DNA from: Epiperipatus broadwayi
Lineage: Eukaryota; Onychophora; Udeonychophora; Euonychophora; Peripatidae
DNA: 64,000 nt
NCBI GenBank assembly: GCA_028023455.1
Contig: JAQFVV010012537.1
Coordinates: forward strand, 742,001 to 806,000
Reading direction: 5' to 3'
The notes under the pieces were generated by a model. It worked only from the letters and a program-made list of their open reading frames with translations, was not told the DNA's origin and did no database searches. A program made the position numbers and the translations under genes. Below, piece by piece: positions 33,614-44,976 of the stretch (the first letter of the stretch is position 1; each line of letters begins with the position of its first letter).

Positions 33614-34559
33614 ATTAATCTGGTATATATTAAATAAGAAATATGTAAGAAAAATAGAAAAAAACATAAATGGTGTATATAAAATTGAATGCAAATCATG
33701 TAAAAGTAAAAATATAAAAACTATTTGTGTGGGAGAAACAAAGAATTAAATTTATAACAGATTAATTAAACATAAATATGATAAAAGATCACCTATTTAT
33801 TTGCATTCATTAGAAACAGATCATAGGTTTGAAAAAGTTTGTATAAAATGATTAATTACACAAATAATAGAAGGGATAGGAAAATTAAAGAGGCAATACT
33901 GATTAAAAATATAAAACCAAGTCTTAATATGGATTTTGGGGTAAAAACAATAATTTTATAAACAATTGTTAAAATTAATTAGAATTTGAAATGTTTAAAA
34001 GAAAAAAATTAAAGAAAATACCAATAGAGGGAGTGTTAAACAAGTACAAATTTTGAATTTTTTTGTCAGTTGGGTTTTGGAAATAGTATTATCAAGAGGT
34101 AGGTAATTTTTTGTAATATAAAAAATAAAAAATAATTTGTAATGTGGGTAAAGTTAATTGATAGAAATATTTAATAAAACTAAGACAAGATTAGAAGTTG
34201 ATTTTACCATATAAAAAAATGATAATAATATGTAATAAATAGTAAAATAAATGTTATAGTTATAATTATTATGTTAAATAATATTTTAAAAAATAAAATA
34301 AAGTGATATAAAATAAATTAATATAAAATATTGATAAAATTATTTAAAAAATAAAGTAATAAAATGGGAAATGATTATTTATAAAGGTCATATTAAAATG
34401 TATAATTATTTTTGTTTATATTGTGTATTTAATTATGTATATAAATATGTGGATAAGAGTATTAATTGTATAATTATATATTTGAATATTGTAGCTCTGA
34501 TGATGTCTTCATGACAGTCAAAACTGTTAGTTTGATATAAATAAAGTATTAATAAAGTG
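33614..34559 (+). mobile_element. Penelope-like element, right copy with GIY-YIG domain
   Basis: The plus strand reads NINGVYKIECKSCK (GIY box as GVY), then ICVGETKN (YIG box as CVG), IYNRLIKHKYDKR, and SPIYLHSLETDHRFEKV, followed by IGKLKRQ and IKPSLNMDFGV with interrupting stops. This is the C-terminal endonuclease of a PLE, homologous to 13480-14090 plus 22298-22716. No reverse transcriptase remains. The 3' region carries the motif at 34497-34530 and ends near AATAAAGTG. Confidence 0.82.
34497..34530 (+). ncRNA. Hammerhead-like core motif, PLE end
   Basis: CTGATGA is exact and the downstream block is AAAAC (GAAAC changed). The inner helix is not the one in the other copies, though TGTC/GACA could pair. 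Probably a decayed copy of the motif at 32851-32884. Confidence 0.35.
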
Positions 34560-34584
34560 TTTAAAAAGGTGTAAATGGGATATG

Positions 34585-35230
34585 TTATAATAGAAATCAA
34601 TACATAGGAAAAGAAGTAGAAAATTATATTAGATGCAGATGTGTAGACGACAAAGGAGGCAATTCATGGAGAAATGGAATGGCCAAGTTTTTTATATGAG
34701 AGATACAAAAATCAAAATGAAAATGTTCTCTAGATAGCAATTTATGTATAATAGAATAGCCAAAATAGTTGAGGAAGGGTACAGTATGCAGAAGATTTAG
34801 ATAAAGAATTTATGTCAGAAAACTTATACAAAAGGTGGAATGATTGTGTTAGGAGAATTGTTGAATGTTATAATGGCAAAGAATGGGATAGAAGAATAAA
34901 TACATTAATAAAAAATAGAGAATTGGAGAGATAAAGAATTAGTATGAAGAGTAAAAAGAGTTTAAATATATATAGAAGTAAATGGAATATTGGATACCAA
35001 TTAATTTATGATATTAACAAGGAAAGTAGTTTACTATTTGAGGCTCGAACAGAATCTTTACCAGCAAGGGAATATATAACTAAATAAAAAAAATATGGAT
35101 AAGTTAGTCTGCAAGTTATTTAAAAAAGGCATACAAAATATTAGGCATCTGTTAATTGAATGTAAATGCCCTTCAAGCAAAAAGAGTACAAATAATGAAC
35201 TTGTGGGAGAATAAATATAAATAAAGTGAT
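34585..35230 (+). pseudogene. APE-type LINE family A, copy 1: C-terminal part
   Basis: Continues 28670-29622 after the PLE palindrome. ILDADV recurs at 34626-34641. Broken frames then give SKWNIGYQLIYD, LLFEARTESLPAREYITK, and CKLFKKGIQNIRHLLIECKC, which resembles the C-terminal cysteine-histidine region of LINE ORF2 (usually C-x2-C...H...C). Followed directly by the 5' part of a second copy. Confidence 0.6.
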
Positions 35231-35239
35231 TATACAAAA

Positions 35240-36030
35240 AATGGGTTCTTGGTTTTTATGATGGATTTCAAGCAAGATAAGGGGGATTTAGATATAAAAG
35301 GCCTAAAGTTGACAAAGAAAATATTGTGGAAATAGGATGGAGCACATAGGAAAAAATATGGGAAAAACTTGGGTGGGAAATGGTAAGGGGAGGTAAAGCT
35401 AACATGGGTCTTTGGGCATTGTGGCTGAAAGATCTGTTTCTGATAAAGGAGAAGCCACAGTATATCCCACCAGACATCACATATTATCAAAAAGAAGAAG
35501 AATGGACAAGATGTAAGAAATAAACAAAGGATAGCTGATTTAGATATAAATGTAGATGTGGAGAGGTAATGGATTTGTAAAATGAATGATAAGCAAAGCA
35601 TTTACAAATATAACAGGGAAGAAAAAGTAAAATTTTTTTATAAAAGGGTAGTAAGAAAAAAACAAATTGTTAAAATTGGATATGAGAATATGCAAAAGGT
35701 GGTAGGAGACCAGAAAAGTCGCTGGAATTAAACAAAGAAGTTTTAAATGAAGATCTTGAAGTATTAGCAATAGTGGAAAAACATCTAAGAGAAGAAGATC
35801 CTACACTGGAAGACATGGTAGGGTATGAATAGAAAAGAAAAAGAAAAAAGGGATGATGGCATAGGAGTTATGTCAAAAATATTTAAATATTGTTAAGTGT
35901 TAAGAACATTTGTTGTTTGAGATAAGATTATAAAAACAAGAATGGATGATAGCTATAGTGTGGAGAAAGTCAAACTGTAGTGGAGTAGAATAGTAGCACA
36001 TATAAATGACTAGTTAAGAATATACAGAGT
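35240..36030 (+). pseudogene. APE-type LINE family A, copy 2: ORF1-like remains
   Basis: Frame fragments are basic, with a segment RIADLDINVDVERKW and then KMNDKQSIYKYNREEKVKFF. The position just upstream of the endonuclease suggests ORF1 (RNA-binding chaperone), but no zinc knuckle or RRM is recognisable. Confidence 0.35.
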
Positions 36031-36054
36031 TTCAAAAAAAAAGTGAAAATAATG

Positions 36055-37480
36055 GTTAGAGGGGATATGAATGGGCATAGAGAAGAAATTGATGATGTGG
36101 ACAACAAAAATGGACAGCTTTTGAAGAATTTTTGTCAGAGTGAATGTGAGCATTGGAAATTTATCAAATATTCATGAGGGACAATTTATATGGTCTAGAA
36201 ATAATATATTTCACACAATAGATTATGTATTAATAGACAAAGAGGGAATGAATAATGTATGGAACATTAAAGTGTTTGATAATAAAGAGAGAGTACGTAA
36301 TAGTGATCATAATTTCTTTATAATAGAAATGGCTATAAATGTGATCAAAAATAGTAATAAAAGTAGAAAGAATAGTGAAAGATGTGGATGGAAAATGAAT
36401 GATAAGAAGAATACAAATTAAAAGTAGAAGACATCATAGAAGAGTTTGTTGGGAATGAATATAAAAACTGATGTGGTGAAGTAGAAAAAGTGGCAAATAG
36501 AGTTTTAGATGAGAATATTCAGAAGAATCAAAGTAATAGAAAAGTAAGAATTAGTAAAAGTGTAAAAGAGAGGGAAAAGACATGCAGAGAATATAAAGAT
36601 CCTATTAAAAACAAAAAAAGTAAAAAAAGATTCTGATATTAAGTGGGAGAAGTATTTAAAAAAAGTTGACTAAAATAGATAATTATAGATATAAAATTAA
36701 ATAGTAAATTATTGGAGGATATTAATAAAATTGGAAGAGATGGGAGTAAAACATTTTGGAAATATATTAAAACAATGAATAAAGAGGAGAAAGAAATAGT
36801 ATTACTAGATGATGAGGAAAAAGTGTGTAGTTCTAGAGAAGAATTAATGACAATCTTAAATAAGTATGTAATGGGTATAGAAAAGATGTTAGATATGGAG
36901 TATAGAATAACAAACATAAAAGCATATAGTAAAGGAAATATTAGATTTACAGAAATGAATGAGGCAAAGAAAAAGTTGAAATGTGGAAACGCAAGAGGTT
37001 TAGGTAAATGGGCAGCAGAGATAGTGATGAATTGAGGAAATAGAACAAAATTAAATCTTTTATCATGATTTAATAACATGGCACAGAAGAATTTCCAGAT
37101 AACTGGAATAATACAAGACTAAGGCTATTATTGAAAGGAAAGGGTAAGGATCATAGAAAGATAAACAATTATAGACCAATAGTGGTAACATCATTGATAT
37201 ATAATGTTTTTGCATATATGATGGCTGAAAGGTTTGCAAAGTGAATGGGAATAAATAATATAGTGGTAGACAGGCAAGGAGGTTTCCAATCAGATAGGCA
37301 TATAGGAGATAGTTTAATTGTAGTTATATAATTTATAAAAATGATTAGGAATATAGATAGGCAATTATATATGGTCTTTATAGATATAGAGAAGGCATGT
37401 GATAGACTGAATAAAAATAAATTATGGGTAAGTTTAGTAAATTTGGGAACGAATGGGGCTTGTTAAGAGATAGAATGAAA
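36055..37480 (+). pseudogene. APE-type LINE family A, copy 2: endonuclease and N-terminal RT
   Basis: GDMNGHREEIDD (GDFN motif), then after a frameshift IHEGQFIWSRNN, IDYVLIDKE and RNSDHNFFIIEM (SDH catalytic motif) give an AP-endonuclease-like domain. The 107-residue frame at 36712-37035 contains SKTFWKYIKTMNK and KKKLKCGNARGLGKWAAEIV (the 'K..KA.G.DGI..E' region of LINE RT). Beyond this come RQGGFQSDRHIGDSL and MVFIDIEKACDRLNKNKLW, clearly the same family as 28670-29622 and retaining the catalytic Asp lost there. Similarity ends at LVNLGTNGA (about 37460). Dead by stops. Confidence 0.75.
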
Positions 37481-37499
37481 ATAAGATACTAGTTAATTA

Positions 37500-38220
37500 G
37501 CTGTACTGTGCCAATAGGACACGCTGCAGTACCCAGCAAGAATCCTCAAAAAGCATGCTTGCAATAAATTTCTATCCAAAATCGCTGTAAAATTAAAACA
37601 CCTAAGGCAACACAAAGAAATCTCTGAATTACAAAAAGAAAAAATCGCTGAAATCATTGTAAAATTAAAATGCCTAACACAACACAAAGAAATCTCTGAA
37701 ATCGCTCTAAAATAAAAATTAAAAAAACAAGAAATTGAAAAAAACACTATTTAATGCCATTTTTCAAAGCTTATGAAATAAATCAAAAACTATAATACTA
37801 AATCTCAAAAAAATTAATGTATGCTAAATGCTATTTAATACTTTTTTCGATCAGGAATGCTATTTTCAAAAGCACACAACCCCCCTTCTGCATGAAGAAA
37901 TCTATGAAATAAATCAAAAACATTTAAATGCTTTTTCCCCATAATGGATGCTATTTTAAAAGCACACAATCCCCCCCCATATGAAAAAATCAATCAGAAA
38001 TAAATAAAATACAAATTACAAAAAGAAGAAATTGAAGAAAATGCTATTTAAATGCTTTTTCAAAAGTTACAAAATAAATCAAAAAAAGTATTCACATGAA
38101 CTGCACTTCATTTTAAAAAAACAATCATGAATGCTATTTTCAAAAGCCTATGAAATAAAACAAAGCGATAATTAGAAAAATGGTAGGAAAAATGAAATGC
38201 ACTATTTTTTTTTAAAATTC
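37500..38220 (+). repeat. Charged helical tandem repeats and related AT-rich repeats
   Basis: Near 37560-37710 the plus strand reads KIAVKLKHLRQHKEISELQK and then KIAEIIVKLKCLTQHKEISE, two copies of a roughly 70-bp unit. The predicted peptide is a lysine/glutamate-rich helix like the C-terminal coiled coils of Myb/SANT-type transposon accessory proteins, but no SANT domain is visible. From 37740 to 38200 several diverged blocks repeat the words AATGCTATTT and TTCAAAAGC with CTATGAAATAAA. Origin unknown. Confidence 0.45.
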
Positions 38221-39314
38221 CTCTGACTTTCACCACTATTTCATGGAGTAACGACAAACAAAAAAACCTAATTAACCTACTTTTCAAAAATATAAAAAAT
38301 ATTTAAGACTAGGTTTCATAGTTTTGGGTAGGTTTTCAATCTGTATATATTCCTTCACGATGAAACTAGGGCAGAGAAGAGCATATTTTGGGTACTATAC
38401 ATTTACAAATATGCCTGTGGGATCATCCCTAGCCATTATCTAATTAAGAGATATAATAATAATTCACAAATCTTAAAAACAGACTAATACATATTAAGTG
38501 ATTAAATATAGATAACGGGAGCATAGTAATCTGTTATCTTTTGGAATAGATTTCAAAGCAGTGATTTATATCAGTTAAAAAGAAATGAGAACATTACACC
38601 GGAGAACTTCTAATTGTCTTTCCCAAACATTTATTAAATTAATTATTCTCTGCTTTGAAATTATGGCATATCATAACATATGAATTTAGAAATGAAATAA
38701 AATAATCAGAATAGAAAATAGTCATGGACGCATATTACAGAAATCTTAAAATAAGTGATTAGTTACAGAAAAAATTATTAAAAAGTTACATTTATAAGCA
38801 AGACTGTTACAGTTAACATTTAGAGATTTTATTTTAATAAGCATTTTAAGTAATTGAGAATTTATAATTTAATGAACATTCATTATAGCTAGCTTCATTT
38901 AAATATTATAAGTTTTTAAAATAGATTTATAGAGCTCTGTGGGGAAGAAATATTACCAATTTTCTTCCAGGCTGAGTTGTCCATCATTTGTAGTAGGTGG
39001 TTAAACCTCTCCATCCTGGTAAAATCAAATTTGGGCATTCCTAGATCTTTCCATTAGTGATGAAATATAGTTTATATATTAAATTTTACCCCTCTATTTC
39101 ATTTGCTTACAAGCTGTTTGCAGCATAAAATCCATTAGCTTGTTTACAACTCTTCTTTAATATTATAAAATTTAGTTTTCTATTGATCGTATTTTCTTTC
39201 ACTTAAAGTTTGTTAAAAATTTTAAAATTAAAAATTAACATTTAATCTACATGCAGGTTTAAAATTTAGAAACTGATAAATAGTTGCATAAACATTTTAT
39301 TATATATGTATGAG
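38221..39314. other. No feature recognised
   Basis: AT-rich, no coding or repeats supported. Confidence 0.5.
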
Positions 39315-40234
39315 ATTCTTAGGAAATAAGATAAATATAATTGCACTGTAACAATTAAATCTATTACACGTCAGTTTGTACTCGCTCTAAATAATTTTGC
39401 AGAACTCTGGTCATGTAACAGATTGAAAAATACAATATTGGGTCCCCCACAGGTAAATCAATTTGTATGTTTTGAAAATCAACAAGGTATTTTTTTAAAA
39501 ATTATCACTGACTAAAAAGTAATAAAATAACATTTTTAAAAAAGGTAAAATAATGCATTTTCTCATTTTAAATTATAAATCAAATAATTTATATATATAT
39601 GGATTTTCTCAAAATATGAAAATAAATATTGATTATGATGAGTTAGAAGAAGTTAACAATTATAAATACCTTGGTCAGATTACTAATACAGATGGAAACA
39701 TAATGGATGAAATTAGTCATAGAATTAAACTTGGTTGGAGTGCTTTTGGTAGAAATAATTTGATACTAAAAGGAAATATGCCTATGTGTTTGAAAAGGAA
39801 AGTTTTTAATAAATGTGTTTTACCAGTTCTTACTTATGGATCTGAGACATGGACACTAATAGAAGACAAATACAGAGACTTCAGACCATTCAAAGAACTA
39901 TGAAAAGATGCATGTTGGGAATAAGAAAAAGAAATCGAAAACACAATATATGGTTAAGAGAACAAACACTTGTTATTGACCTCATTGAAAAAATTAAAAG
40001 ATGGAAGTGGAGTTGGGCTGGACATATTTCTAGAAGAGATGATAATAGATGGACAATTGAAATGTTAAACTATTCCAAGAGGTTGTAAAAGACCCAGAAA
40101 AGACAACATGTGAGATGGATGGATGAAATGAGAGTGTGCAGAAGTGATGTAGAGAAGTTAAGGATAGGAGAAGATGGATTGAACTTGGAGAGACCTTCAT
40201 CCTGAAATGAATTGATAATGGTTGTTGATGATGA
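39315..40234 (+). repeat. Left arm of large palindrome, with RTE 3' fragment
   Basis: Reverse-complement partner of 40377-41705. The outer 240 bp is not recognisable as RTE; from about 39600 it is the RTE C-terminal region: NIDYDELEEVNNYKYLG, ISHRIKLGWSAFGRNN, LPVLTYGSETW, then MKRCMLGIRKRNRKHNIW and WSWAGHISRRDDNRWTIE. It ends in GTTGTTGATGATGA, the RTE 3' terminus. Because the arm includes non-RTE upstream sequence, an inverted duplication explains it better than two separate RTE insertions. Confidence 0.8.
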
Positions 40235-40376
40235 AAGATCTTTCAAAATATTACTTAGTTGTGTATCTTCATAAAGCAATGCCTCTTAGTATGTCCGGAT
40301 GGGCATATAAATATTACTAAATAATATTTAATAAATTAGCTAAAATTAATATCATTTTTGTAAACTAGGCTGAAAT
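40235..40376. other. Palindrome spacer
   Basis: About 142 bp between the arms, with no similarity to RTE or other elements in the window. Confidence 0.6.
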
Positions 40377-41705
40377 CATCATCATCATCAACTATTATCA
40401 ATCCACTGCAGGATAAAGGTCTCTCCCAGTTCAATCAATCTTCTCTGATCTTTAGCTTCTCTTCTCCACATCATGCCTCCACACACTTTCTTATTTCATC
40501 CATCCATGTCATGTAGTCTCTTTCTGGGTCTTTTACAATCTATTGGAATACAATTTAAGATTTCAATTGTTCACCTATTATCATCTCTTCCAGCAATGTG
40601 TCCAGCCCAACTCCAATTCAATCTATTAATTTTTTCAATGAGGTCAGTAACATCTGTTTGTTCTTTTCCCATATATTGTGTTTTCAAGGTCTTCTTGTTA
40701 CTCTTAACATGCATCTCTTATACCTCTTTGATTGGTATGAAGTCTCAGTATTGATCTTCTATTAAGTGTCCAAGACTCAGATCCATAGTAAGAACTGGTT
40801 AAACACATTTACTAAAAACTTTCCTTTTCAAACACATAGGCATATTTCCTTTTAGTATCAAATTATTTCTACCAAAAGCACTCCAACCAAGTTTAATTCT
40901 ATGATTAAATTCATCCATTATGTTTCCATCTGTATTAATAATCTGACCAAGGTATTTGTAATTGTTAACTTCTTCTAACTCATCATAATCAATCTTTATT
41001 TTCATAGTTTGAAAAAATCCATATATGTACAAATTTGATTTATAATTCAAAATGAGAAAATGTATTATTTTACTTTTTTTTAAATGCTGCTATTTTTTTT
41101 ACTTTTTAGTCAATGATAATCTAAAAAAATACCTTGTTGATCTTAAAAAGGTACAAATTGATTTACCTGCAGGGGACCTGATATTGTATTTCTCAATCTG
41201 TCATGTGACCTGAGTTCTGCAAAATTATGTAGAGCGAGTAAAAACTGTGATGTGTAATAGATTTAATTATGTTACAGTGTCAGGGGTCCCCAACCCTATG
41301 CCCGTGGGCACCATGGTGCCCGCCGCTATCCAAACATGATAAAAAATTATCTGATACAAATAAATTTAAATTTTAAAATTTATTATAAATTATTGTATTA
41401 TATTGTAAACAAATTGTAGGGCATACTATACTTTTACAGCGTAAAAATATAAACATTAATTATATGTTAAAATTTTATTTTTGAAATAAATATTTTTTTG
41501 TACATTATGTGTAATATTAACAAAATCCAACTATAAATTTACATTGAAAAAATAAATGGTGCCCACCACCTGGTTGAAAAAATAAATGGTGCCCGTCAGC
41601 TGGCCGTTATTATAGAATGTGCTCTTAAGTGCAAAAAGGTTGGGGACTCCTGCAGTGTGATTATATTTATATTTTTAAATCTTTAATTTTCCTAAGAAAG
41701 TCATA
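40377..41705 (-). repeat. Right arm of large palindrome, with RTE 3' fragment and MITE
   Basis: Inverted partner of 39315-40234. The minus strand carries the same RTE 3' region (frame 40799-41050: IKIDYDELEEVNNYKYLG, FNHRIKLGWSAFGRNN) up to 40377, with the TCATCATCATCATC tail. Arm similarity resumes beyond the inserted MITE (41653-41705, CTTTCTTAGGAAAAT on the minus strand against TTCTTAGGAAAT at 39317). Confidence 0.8.
41281..41652. mobile_element. hAT-like MITE inserted in the right palindrome arm
   Basis: The 372-bp element has 15-bp inverted ends CAGGGGTCCCCAACC and CAGGAGTCCCCAACC, a style typical of hAT elements. CAGTGT flanks both sides (41275-41280 and 41653-41658). The left arm (39343-39351) has the uninterrupted site. 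The observed 6-bp duplication is shorter than the usual 8 bp for hAT. The interior is GC-richer, with GGTGCCC repeats and no coding. Confidence 0.8.
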
Positions 41706-42429
41706 CATATTGTGCCAGCTAGTCTTAAATGACAGGCACAAGATGGCTGCAAGCATAGTTAAGGCCTAAACAAAAATGTATATAACTTATAATAAAAAAA
41801 TTGGTCTGTGTAGATACATTTTCTCTTTTGCCTACACACAAAATATATTTAAAAAAGAAATGTAAACGATGATACTACACATTATATAAATGTACATTCG
41901 CATATATTTTTGGTTTTTTATAGTTTTGTTTGTCAGAGATTATTTTTGATACATGTAAATATGGTGTGTGGGGGGGGGGTACAAGTTTATATCAGGAAAC
42001 TTAAAAAGTAGTTTTAAGTTATCCAACAGTTGAACATTTGTTTGTTTTTTTATATTGTGGAAGTTTTATTTTTTTTTCGCGTGTTGAATATATATATTTT
42101 TTTGAAAACTTAAAAAAAATAATTTTGAGTTTTCCAACATGTATACATTTTTAAATATTGTTAGAATTTGGTTTTAATTACAGCAGGCAAGTCAATGACC
42201 TTTTTCTTTTATTGTATTATGTTTTAGAAAAAAATGTAATAATTCATTAGTGGTCATTCGTCTTGACACCTGTGGGAGAGTAATTAGAAAAAAATATGGG
42301 GATGGAATTTAAATGCATTAATGGTTTGAGAAATTCTAAATTGACTCAAAAGATAAAGTCTTCGTTAAGACAAAATGTTTTTTTTGTTGATTAAATTGAA
42401 TAATGAAAAAAAGATAAGAAAAATAAGTT
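41706..42429. other. No feature recognised
   Basis: AT-rich; a G run at 41970-41979. No coding supported. Confidence 0.45.
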
Positions 42430-42850
42430 TTTATTTGTGAAATTCTGCTAAACTTTCATTTCCATGTCCATTTCATCTCAGCATTTTTCTTAATGAAAGA
42501 ATTCATAACAGTTTTTTTTTTAAATTCCACAAATCTATACCATTTTTCATTACTGTGTCCATAAATAAATTTCCTCATAATATTTCATTTTTCAATCATT
42601 TTCCAATTCTATCATTGAAGTCTCCCATGATAATCATTTTAAAATGTGTACAGTGATTAAAAACATTTTGTATATCTATATAAAAATTTTCTACATTTTC
42701 TTCACAATGAAAACTTGTTGAATACAAAGATGAATTATATGCATTTGGTATCTTCCACTAAGTTGAATAACTAATCTTGCCATTCTGTTTGATGGACACC
42801 AGTCGTCACAATGTTATTTGTCCAATTTTTATTCTCTTAGTTATGTCTTT
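42430..42850 (-). pseudogene. RTE-type LINE, endonuclease fragment
   Basis: The minus strand parallels 31830-32230 of the fuller RTE copy: an ARLVIQL block, the FYMDVQK-like block as FI-IYKMF, then IIMGDFN (42615-42640) and a region matching RQSLVEFSEEKNF as RFVEFKK. Heavily mutated. The 5' and 3' parts are missing. Confidence 0.6.
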
Positions 42851-42920
42851 AAAACTCTTGGAAAAGAGGACTTTAATTAATCCACTACATTTGTACTTCT
42901 AATATTTCTGCTTTTATTAT

Positions 42921-42921
42921 T

Positions 42922-43017
<96 letters not shown>
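42921..43017. repeat. (TAA)n tract, about 97 bp
   Basis: Pure TAA microsatellite on the plus strand. It is the 3' tail of the minus-strand LINE at 43018-44977 (sense end GAATTGAATT then ATT repeats). Confidence 0.95.
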
Positions 43018-44976
43018 TCAATTCAATTCTTTATTTAATGTACATATCAACAGCATTTAGCCAATTATAGATTGCACAGTAATTTCATTATCATATACAA
43101 ATCTAAATAAGCATTAAAAATACAAAACAAAATAAAAAAAAAATAATACCAATAAAATAGAAAAACAATAAAATGCACAAATAATTAAAAGGGCAATATA
43201 TCAAATGAAATTAAGGATAATATTTTTTTATGAGGACTTTAGTGAATTGTTTAAAATCCAGATTAAAAACATCATCATTACCAAAATCTTTGTTATAAGT
43301 TCTAGGTAAACGAAATAAAGGGGAAAATCTTAATACATCAGATTTACAAATTTTCAGTTCAAAAATATTGTGAGTACGAGTATTATAATTCTGTTTCTTA
43401 ATACCTAAATTAGAAAGCAAATTAGATACAGAAATATTCTGGGAAATAAATTTATGAAAAAGCTTGAGATCTCTTGTTTTTCGTCTCAGCAGTAAATCAA
43501 TATAGTGTTCATTACCTAAACTATTCAATTTTGCAAATTTGTCAAAAACAGACTGAATTCTTATGATATCTGTACTGTTATGAGGACTCCATATAATTGA
43601 ACCATACTCCAAGATGGGAAGAACTAAGGATATAAAAAGTTTAATCTTTGTAAATTTATTAAATGCTTTTCCATATCTGTAAATAGCTCCTATAATTTTA
43701 AGAGATTTATTCACCATAAAATTAATGTGATTATGAAAAGACCCATTATTGGAAAATATTATTCCTAGATCTTTTTGATGATCATTTGTTATAATTTTAG
43801 AATCACCAATATAGTAGGAAAACCTTAAAATTTCAGATTTTCTAGAGTAAGAGACAATGGAGCACTTATCCATATTTATATCTATATAATTACATTCACA
43901 CCAATTCAAGAAATTATCTATATCACTTTGAAGTAAAAAACAGTCATTAGTAGAATAAATATGCCTAAAAATTTTGCAATCATCTGCATAACATAGAAGA
44001 TGTGAAAATTTAATGCATGTTTTTAGGTCATCAATGTATACATTAAATAATAAAGGTGCAAGAACACTGCCTTGAGGCACCCCAGTGAAGCAATAATATG
44101 GTAATGACAATTTATTATTAAACCTCACACAAGACATTCTATCCTTAAGAAAAGAGTTAAACCAATTAATTAATAATTTGGAAAAACCTAACCTACAAAG
44201 CTTCTGAAGAAGAATTTTATGATTAACTCTATCAAAAGCCCTGGACATGTCAAAATAAACAACATCTAACCTAGATTGATTCTCAATTGAATTTGAAATG
44301 TGATCAAAAATAGTTAGCAAATTTGTCTCAATGGACCTATTAGGCAAAAATCCATGCTGCTCTGGTGCCAAAACCTTAGAGACATCCAAGATAATTTTAT
44401 TATATAAACATCTTTCAAATATTCGAGCAACAGTGTGTAGAATTGAAATAGGCCTATAGTCACATACCAAATCTCTAGATCCTTTCTTAAAAATAGGAAC
44501 AACTTTAGCAATTTTAAGGGATGTAGGAAAAGTACCATTTGCTAAAGAGCAATTAAAAATATGCAAAAGAGGAGAAGCAATGTATTCAGCACATCCTTTA
44601 TAAATGAAAGCTGGAATGTTGTCAAGGCCCACACTAGAATGTAATTTAAGCTGCTTAATAGCAAAAACAACATCAGATTCAATAAATGAATCACATGTTA
44701 TTCTTTCTTCAACTAGATCATTATTTTCAGTTAAATTAGTAAAAGACTGAGATTGTTTAAAAAGCTCTGAGAAATAATGAGAAAAATCACCTGCGGCTAG
44801 ATTAGAATTATTACTCTGTAATTTTTTTTTTGTAATACCTAAAACCTTAACCAGAGACCAAAATTGCAAAGGATTATCAGAAATATGATTTTCAGTGTTT
44901 TGTATAAATTTTTGAAAATCTCTATAATATATAACCTTTGACAATCTTCTATAATTAATAAAATTGTTATAATAAT

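Noticed and set aside
35230-35770. Minus-strand frames with Phe/Leu-rich membrane-like segments
   Set aside because: Antisense of purine-rich LINE family A DNA; hydrophobicity is a composition effect.
36639-37079. 146-residue minus-strand hydrophobic frame
   Set aside because: Antisense of the LINE RT region, which has recognisable motifs on the plus strand.
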